A stretch of 64,000 nt of DNA from Chryseobacterium sp. SSA4.19 (GTDB lineage Bacteria; Bacteroidota; Bacteroidia; Flavobacteriales; Weeksellaceae). Made by a program: the position numbers and the translations under genes. A model generated the notes under the pieces. That model made no database searches. It saw nothing but the letters and a program-made list of their open reading frames with translations, and was not told the origin of the DNA. Positions 60,915 to 64,000 of this stretch are shown here, piece after piece. The first letter of the stretch is position 1. Every line of letters starts with the position of its first letter. The stretch is taken from NCBI RefSeq assembly GCF_022601875.1, contig NZ_JAKVIP010000007.1, positions 1 to 64,000 on the forward strand. The letters are read 5' to 3'.

Positions 60915-60946
60915 CATAATATAACTATCAAGCTAGTTATATTTAT

Positions 60947-60954
60947 TATATTTG
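60947..60954 (+). promoter_or_regulatory. Bacteroidetes -7 promoter box
   Basis: TATATTTG, a perfect TAnnTTTG match, 40 bases before the ATG of the ompH-like gene. Confidence 0.5.
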
Positions 60955-60994
60955 TGGCTTGAAATTTTAAATACTTACTAATTATTCAATAAAC

Positions 60995-61561
60995 ATGAAA
61001 AAATTAATTACTGCATGCTCTTTGGCAGCCGGTTTATTCCTAACCTCGAATCTGATGAATGCACAGCAGAAAATAGGCCACGTTAATTCTGACGATATCT
61101 ATACCAATCTCCCGGAAGCAAAAACAGCAGAAGCATCATTAGATACTTTTACAAAAACAAAGCAGAGTGAAATTGAAAAGATGATCGCTTCCTACCAAAC
61201 TAAACTTAAAGCAGCTCAGGATAAGGAAAAAACAATCAGCGAAGCGAATAAAGAAACGGTAATTAAAGAATTAACGGCCGCACAGACTGAATTACAGACA
61301 TTAGGTAAAGATATTGAAGCAGCCCGTACCAAGGCAGCTCAGGAGGTTTCTAAAAAACAGTCTGAACTTTTCACGCCGATCCAGAAAAAGGTAAGCGGAA
61401 TGATTTCTACCGTAGCTAAAGAAAAAGGTCTTGCTTATGTATTTGATGTTGCCGCTTCCCAGGGAAACAGCGGACTGGCGTATACGGATGGTGGTGAAGA
61501 TATTACGCCGGCTGTAAAATCAAAACTTGGCGCTACCGCTTCAAAACCTGCAGGCAAATAG
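60995..61561 (+). CDS. OmpH/Skp-family periplasmic chaperone
   Basis: 188 residues. Signal peptide about 1-23 (ends MNAQQ). KIGHVNSDDIYTNLPEAKTA is the OmpH start. A long coiled coil (about 60-130: KTKQSEIEKMIASYQTKLKA; TELQTLGKDIEAARTKAAQE) is followed by the cap strand GLAYVFDVAASQGN. Binds unfolded outer-membrane proteins in the periplasm. It is separate from any bamA gene here, following the Oar-like receptor gene under its own promoter. Confidence 0.9.
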   Translation: MKKLITACSLAAGLFLTSNLMNAQQKIGHVNSDDIYTNLPEAKTAEASLDTFTKTKQSEIEKMIASYQTKLKAAQDKEKTISEANKETVIKELTAAQTELQTLGKDIEAARTKAAQEVSKKQSELFTPIQKKVSGMISTVAKEKGLAYVFDVAASQGNSGLAYTDGGEDITPAVKSKLGATASKPAGK

Positions 61562-61643
61562 TCTACTTAAAGAAGCATATTGTAAAATTATTGAGTGGGT
61601 ATATTACCAGATCAATAATATATTGATAATCATATCCAATACG

Positions 61644-61697
61644 TAAAAAGCTGGAAACTAAGAATGTATATCTTCCCGTTTCCAGCTTTTATTTTTA
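61644..61697. terminator. Hairpin terminator
   Basis: A stem of about 13 bp (arms about 61646-61658 and 61678-61690) with a ~19-base loop and a T run. It lies between the convergent ompH and lmo0937-type genes and may serve both. Confidence 0.75.
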
Positions 61698-61711
61698 AGT
61701 TTTACCTGTAC

Positions 61712-61894
<183 letters not shown>

Positions 61895-62010
61895 TTAATG
61901 TTGTTTGATTAGTCTTATACACATATTGTGCCTTTTTTTTGGAAACCCGATAAAACATGTACCACATAATGTAATATGAATGCTTTTTATCTAAAATATT
62001 TAAAATAAAA

Positions 62011-62823
62011 TCAGAATATGCCAAAGTAAAGCAGAGCTTTTTCAATGCCGTGATGATCAACATCTTCTGTAATATAATCTGCAATTTCTTTTACGCGGTC
62101 ATTCGCATTTCCCATAGCAATCCCTATTTTTGTACATTTTAACATCGATATATCATTCCCGCCATCACCAAAAGACATTGTTTCCGAAAGGTCTATTCCG
62201 AAATGCCTGCAGAAATATTCAATACCGGTCTGCTTGCTGATGCTCCCCGGATTGACATCGGCAAAGAGCGGAGTCCATCTGGAACTTACAGAATTGGGCA
62301 TTACTTTTTCCATAAAAGATTTTTCATCATCAGGACCAAGAAAAATATTAGCCTGGAGCACATGATCTGTATCAATATGATTTTTATCGTGGACCGGCGG
62401 AACAGGAAGATTGATATGCGCATACATGCCGACAAGCTCGGGAGTCGCATCGTTAATCTCCACCTTATCTTCGTACATGAGGGAATAACTTAAAGGATGT
62501 TTTCTGGAATACATAATTAAATTTCTGATATCCGAGGGATCAATGGCTTCTTTAAACATAATTTCTCCTTCAGCGCTCATACAATATCCGCCGTTAAACG
62601 TAATGAACCCGTCAAAATCAATATGTTTGATATGTTCAAGAGAATTAATGGAACGTCCTGTTGCTACAATTACTTTAATGCCTTTTGCCCGCAGCTTTCT
62701 GATGGCGTTCTGCGTGGAGTCCGGTATGGAATTGGTTTTAAAACTAATCAGGGTCCCGTCAACATCAAAAAATACAGCTTTTATAGTGAGATCATGAATA
62801 GGTTCCATGTTTGAATTTGTCAT
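62011..62823 (-). CDS. Cof-type HAD-IIB phosphatase
   Basis: 270 residues from the ATG at 62823; an ATG at 62808 would also work, and the earlier in-frame start at 62871 is unlikely. Motif I VFFDVDGTLISF (nucleophilic Asp), motif II VATGRSINS, the type IIB cap in the middle, and motif IV FGDGGNDISMLKCTKIGIAM. Such enzymes dephosphorylate sugar phosphates, FMN or PLP; the exact substrate is unknown. Confidence 0.9.
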   Translation of the reverse strand: MTNSNMEPIHDLTIKAVFFDVDGTLISFKTNSIPDSTQNAIRKLRAKGIKVIVATGRSINSLEHIKHIDFDGFITFNGGYCMSAEGEIMFKEAIDPSDIRNLIMYSRKHPLSYSLMYEDKVEINDATPELVGMYAHINLPVPPVHDKNHIDTDHVLQANIFLGPDDEKSFMEKVMPNSVSSRWTPLFADVNPGSISKQTGIEYFCRHFGIDLSETMSFGDGGNDISMLKCTKIGIAMGNANDRVKEIADYITEDVDHHGIEKALLYFGIF

Positions 62824-62974
62824 TTGAATTTGTTCCAGCAAAAATACGGACAAAGTTTTATACCTTATCAACAGCTTTGTTTAAATTTATTTTTAATCCA
62901 TTAATCCATTAATCAATAGTAATAATTATCATAACCCTTAAGATATAAGGTATAATTCTTGTACAGCTACAAAT

Positions 62975-62980
62975 ACACCA
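62975..62980 (+). promoter_or_regulatory. ACACCA leader box
   Basis: ACACCA followed by AAATATACATT immediately before the ATG at 62992. Almost the same string (ACACCAAAATATTACATT) precedes the small ORF at 9565. Confidence 0.4.
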
Positions 62981-62991
62981 AAATATACATT

Positions 62992-63447
62992 ATGAAAAAT
63001 CAAGAAGAAGCCTCTGTATTAAATGATTTGCTGCACATTACGAATGACAGGATAGAAGGATTTGCAAGAGTGGAAGGCAAAATATGGGAAAACTATCCGG
63101 ATGTAAAATCAGAATATGCACGGATGAATTCTCTTTCCACTGTAATGAAAAATGAACTGATCAATCTTATCCAGGATGACGGGGAAAAACCAAGTGATTC
63201 AACCTCCGCCGCAGGAGCACTTCACAGGACATGGATTGATATTAAAAACTCTTTCACCATAGGCAATACGGAAGAATCGACATTAGAAAATGTGGTTTTC
63301 GGAGAAAAAGCAGCTATTGATGCCTACCAAAACGCTATAGACAGCGGAAAACTGACCGAAAAAAGCCTTGATATCGTATCTGAACATCTGAAACATATTA
63401 AAGATTCATACCATCAGTTTAAAAACATGATCGAGTACAGGAAATAA
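62992..63447 (+). CDS. PA2169-type four-helix-bundle protein (DUF2383)
   Basis: 151 residues from the ATG at 62992. Helices visible: ASVLNDLLHITNDRIEGFAR, STVMKNELINLIQD, HRTWIDIKNSFT, ENVVFGEKAAIDAYQNAI and EHLKHIKDSYHQFKNMIEYR. This matches the DUF2383/PA2169 family, related to ferritin-like bundles and associated with stress clusters. Metal ligands are not obvious enough to claim. Followed by a terminator. Confidence 0.85.
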   Translation: MKNQEEASVLNDLLHITNDRIEGFARVEGKIWENYPDVKSEYARMNSLSTVMKNELINLIQDDGEKPSDSTSAAGALHRTWIDIKNSFTIGNTEESTLENVVFGEKAAIDAYQNAIDSGKLTEKSLDIVSEHLKHIKDSYHQFKNMIEYRK

Positions 63448-63467
63448 CTATCCCGGATTAATAATTC

Positions 63468-63499
63468 AATCAAACCATTCTTAAAAGAATGGTTTGATT
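63468..63499 (+). terminator. Hairpin terminator
   Basis: A perfect 15-bp stem (arms 63468-63482 and 63485-63499) with a 2-base loop, followed by a T-rich stretch. Confidence 0.85.
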
Positions 63500-63528
63500 A
63501 TTTACAGGATCTACTGTTGAACTACTAA

Positions 63529-63563
63529 AAAAGGCTGTCTTACAATCTATAAGACAGCCTTTT
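63529..63563. terminator. Hairpin terminator
   Basis: A perfect 14-bp stem (arms 63529-63542 and 63550-63563) with A/T runs on both sides. Because a plus-strand terminator already stands at 63468-63499, this one probably serves the minus-strand DUF892 gene. Confidence 0.82.
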
Positions 63564-63616
63564 GTTCGATAATGTGAACCAATTGAAAAGATTATTTTAT
63601 CTTTTACTTTGTTAAT

Positions 63617-64000
63617 TTATTTCGCTTTGCTGTTAAGGTTGGTATCCGCTACTTTCGTCAGCAGTTGATCACATTTTTTTTCTTCATTTAATGTTTTCAA
63701 AAGATATTTCAGGCATTCTTCTTCTTTAAGGATTTTTGCGAATGCTGCCAATGTACCGTAAGTAGCAATTTCATAATGTTCTACCTTTTGGGCCGCTGCA
63801 ATAATTCCTGCATCTCGCACGGTTCCGGCTTCTGTTTCTTCCATAATGCTTTTACCTTCATCCAGCAATCCCTGCATGGCATCACATTTTTTAGCCTGGG
63901 CTTTTTTTCCTAATGATTTAAAACAGGCTTCCAGTCTTTCGATCTGCGTTTCTGTTTCACCGATATGGTTTTCGATAGCATTTTTAAGTTTTTTATCGGT
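63617..64000 (-). CDS. DUF892 (YciE/YciF-type) ferritin-like protein, 5' end beyond the window
   Basis: 128 codons are inside the window, reading in from TDKKLKNAIENHIGETETQI at the edge. The first quarter, including the first helix and start, is missing. Later parts are EETEAGTVRDAGIIAAAQKV, EHYEIATYGTLAAFAKILKE and a short tail ending LNSKAK. It is a diverged paralogue of the DUF892 protein at 12435-13064 (shared EIATYG and IIAAQKVEHYE patterns). Confidence 0.87.
   Translation of the reverse strand, partial: TDKKLKNAIENHIGETETQIERLEACFKSLGKKAQAKKCDAMQGLLDEGKSIMEETEAGTVRDAGIIAAAQKVEHYEIATYGTLAAFAKILKEEECLKYLLKTLNEEKKCDQLLTKVADTNLNSKAK

Overview
The window is a stretch of a low-GC Bacteroidetes chromosome, most like a Chryseobacterium or a close relative in the Weeksellaceae/Flavobacteriia. 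The evidence is the gene content (Oar-like and CarboxypepD-type TonB receptors, the Lhr-like ligase-associated repair operon, bacillithiol-type YfiT/YtxJ proteins, RskA/ECF pairs), the TAnnTTTG -7 boxes before several genes, the near absence of Shine-Dalgarno sequences, and A/T-rich spacers. I saw no rRNA, tRNA, CRISPR, phage or transposase. About 68 protein genes are supported, many with trimmed starts. They include two 56-residue proteins (a lipoprotein and an lmo0937-type membrane protein) and one regulator remnant.

Layout. 0.1-2.1 kb: two paralogous outer-membrane beta-barrel genes that share a 15-base upstream motif. 2.2-6.7 kb: aroB, an RluB-like pseudouridine synthase, pncA and a DEAD-box helicase. 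6.7-9.3 kb: five overlapping genes containing a BstA/YfiT-like protein, a DUF1569-like protein, a YtxJ-like thiol protein and a Crp/Fnr regulator, i.e. a probable bacillithiol/redox operon. 9.5-11.3 kb: a possible small ORF and two tandem Crp/Fnr paralogues. 11.5-21.1 kb: a co-directional stress block with a KGG-type protein, DUF892 protein, large catalase KatE, Zn alcohol dehydrogenase, CinA-type deamidase, two SDRs, a small lipoprotein, an FAD-Rieske oxidoreductase and a DUF6766 membrane protein. 21.2-27 kb: general-stress flavoprotein, membrane-anchored AraC regulator, and a TonB receptor paired with a secreted tyrosine phosphatase. 27.1-34.2 kb: small membrane/rhodanese genes, TetR, DoxX, beta-hydroxyacid dehydrogenase, chloramphenicol acetyltransferase homologue, small HTH protein, DsbA-type oxidoreductase, nucleosidase and GNAT. 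34.2-40.2 kb: the four-gene ligase-associated DNA repair operon.

40.3-46.6 kb: a MocR-type regulator divergent from a five-gene biotin operon. The first gene of that operon encodes an unassigned ferritin-like protein with a complete diiron ligand set (E, ExxH, E, ExxH), followed by bioF, bioD, bioB and bioA. This is the most promising candidate for undescribed biochemistry, because no known pimeloyl-forming gene (bioC, bioH, bioI, bioW, bioZ) is in the cluster. 46.7-51.6 kb: DUF421 protein, two exported ferritin-like proteins, fasciclin protein, then a divergent ECF sigma/anti-sigma pair. 51.7-57.4 kb: two aldo/keto reductases, a CLC channel, NDH-2 and an AraC fragment. 57.6-64 kb: Oar-like receptor, OmpH/Skp, lmo0937-type protein, HAD phosphatase, a PA2169-type four-helix protein, and a second DUF892 protein cut by the window end.

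One theme is stress protection. Several stress-type genes (DUF892, katE, Zn-ADH, the PA2169-type gene and the small ORF at 9.56 kb) share an ACACCA box 10-19 bases before the ATG, which may mark common control.
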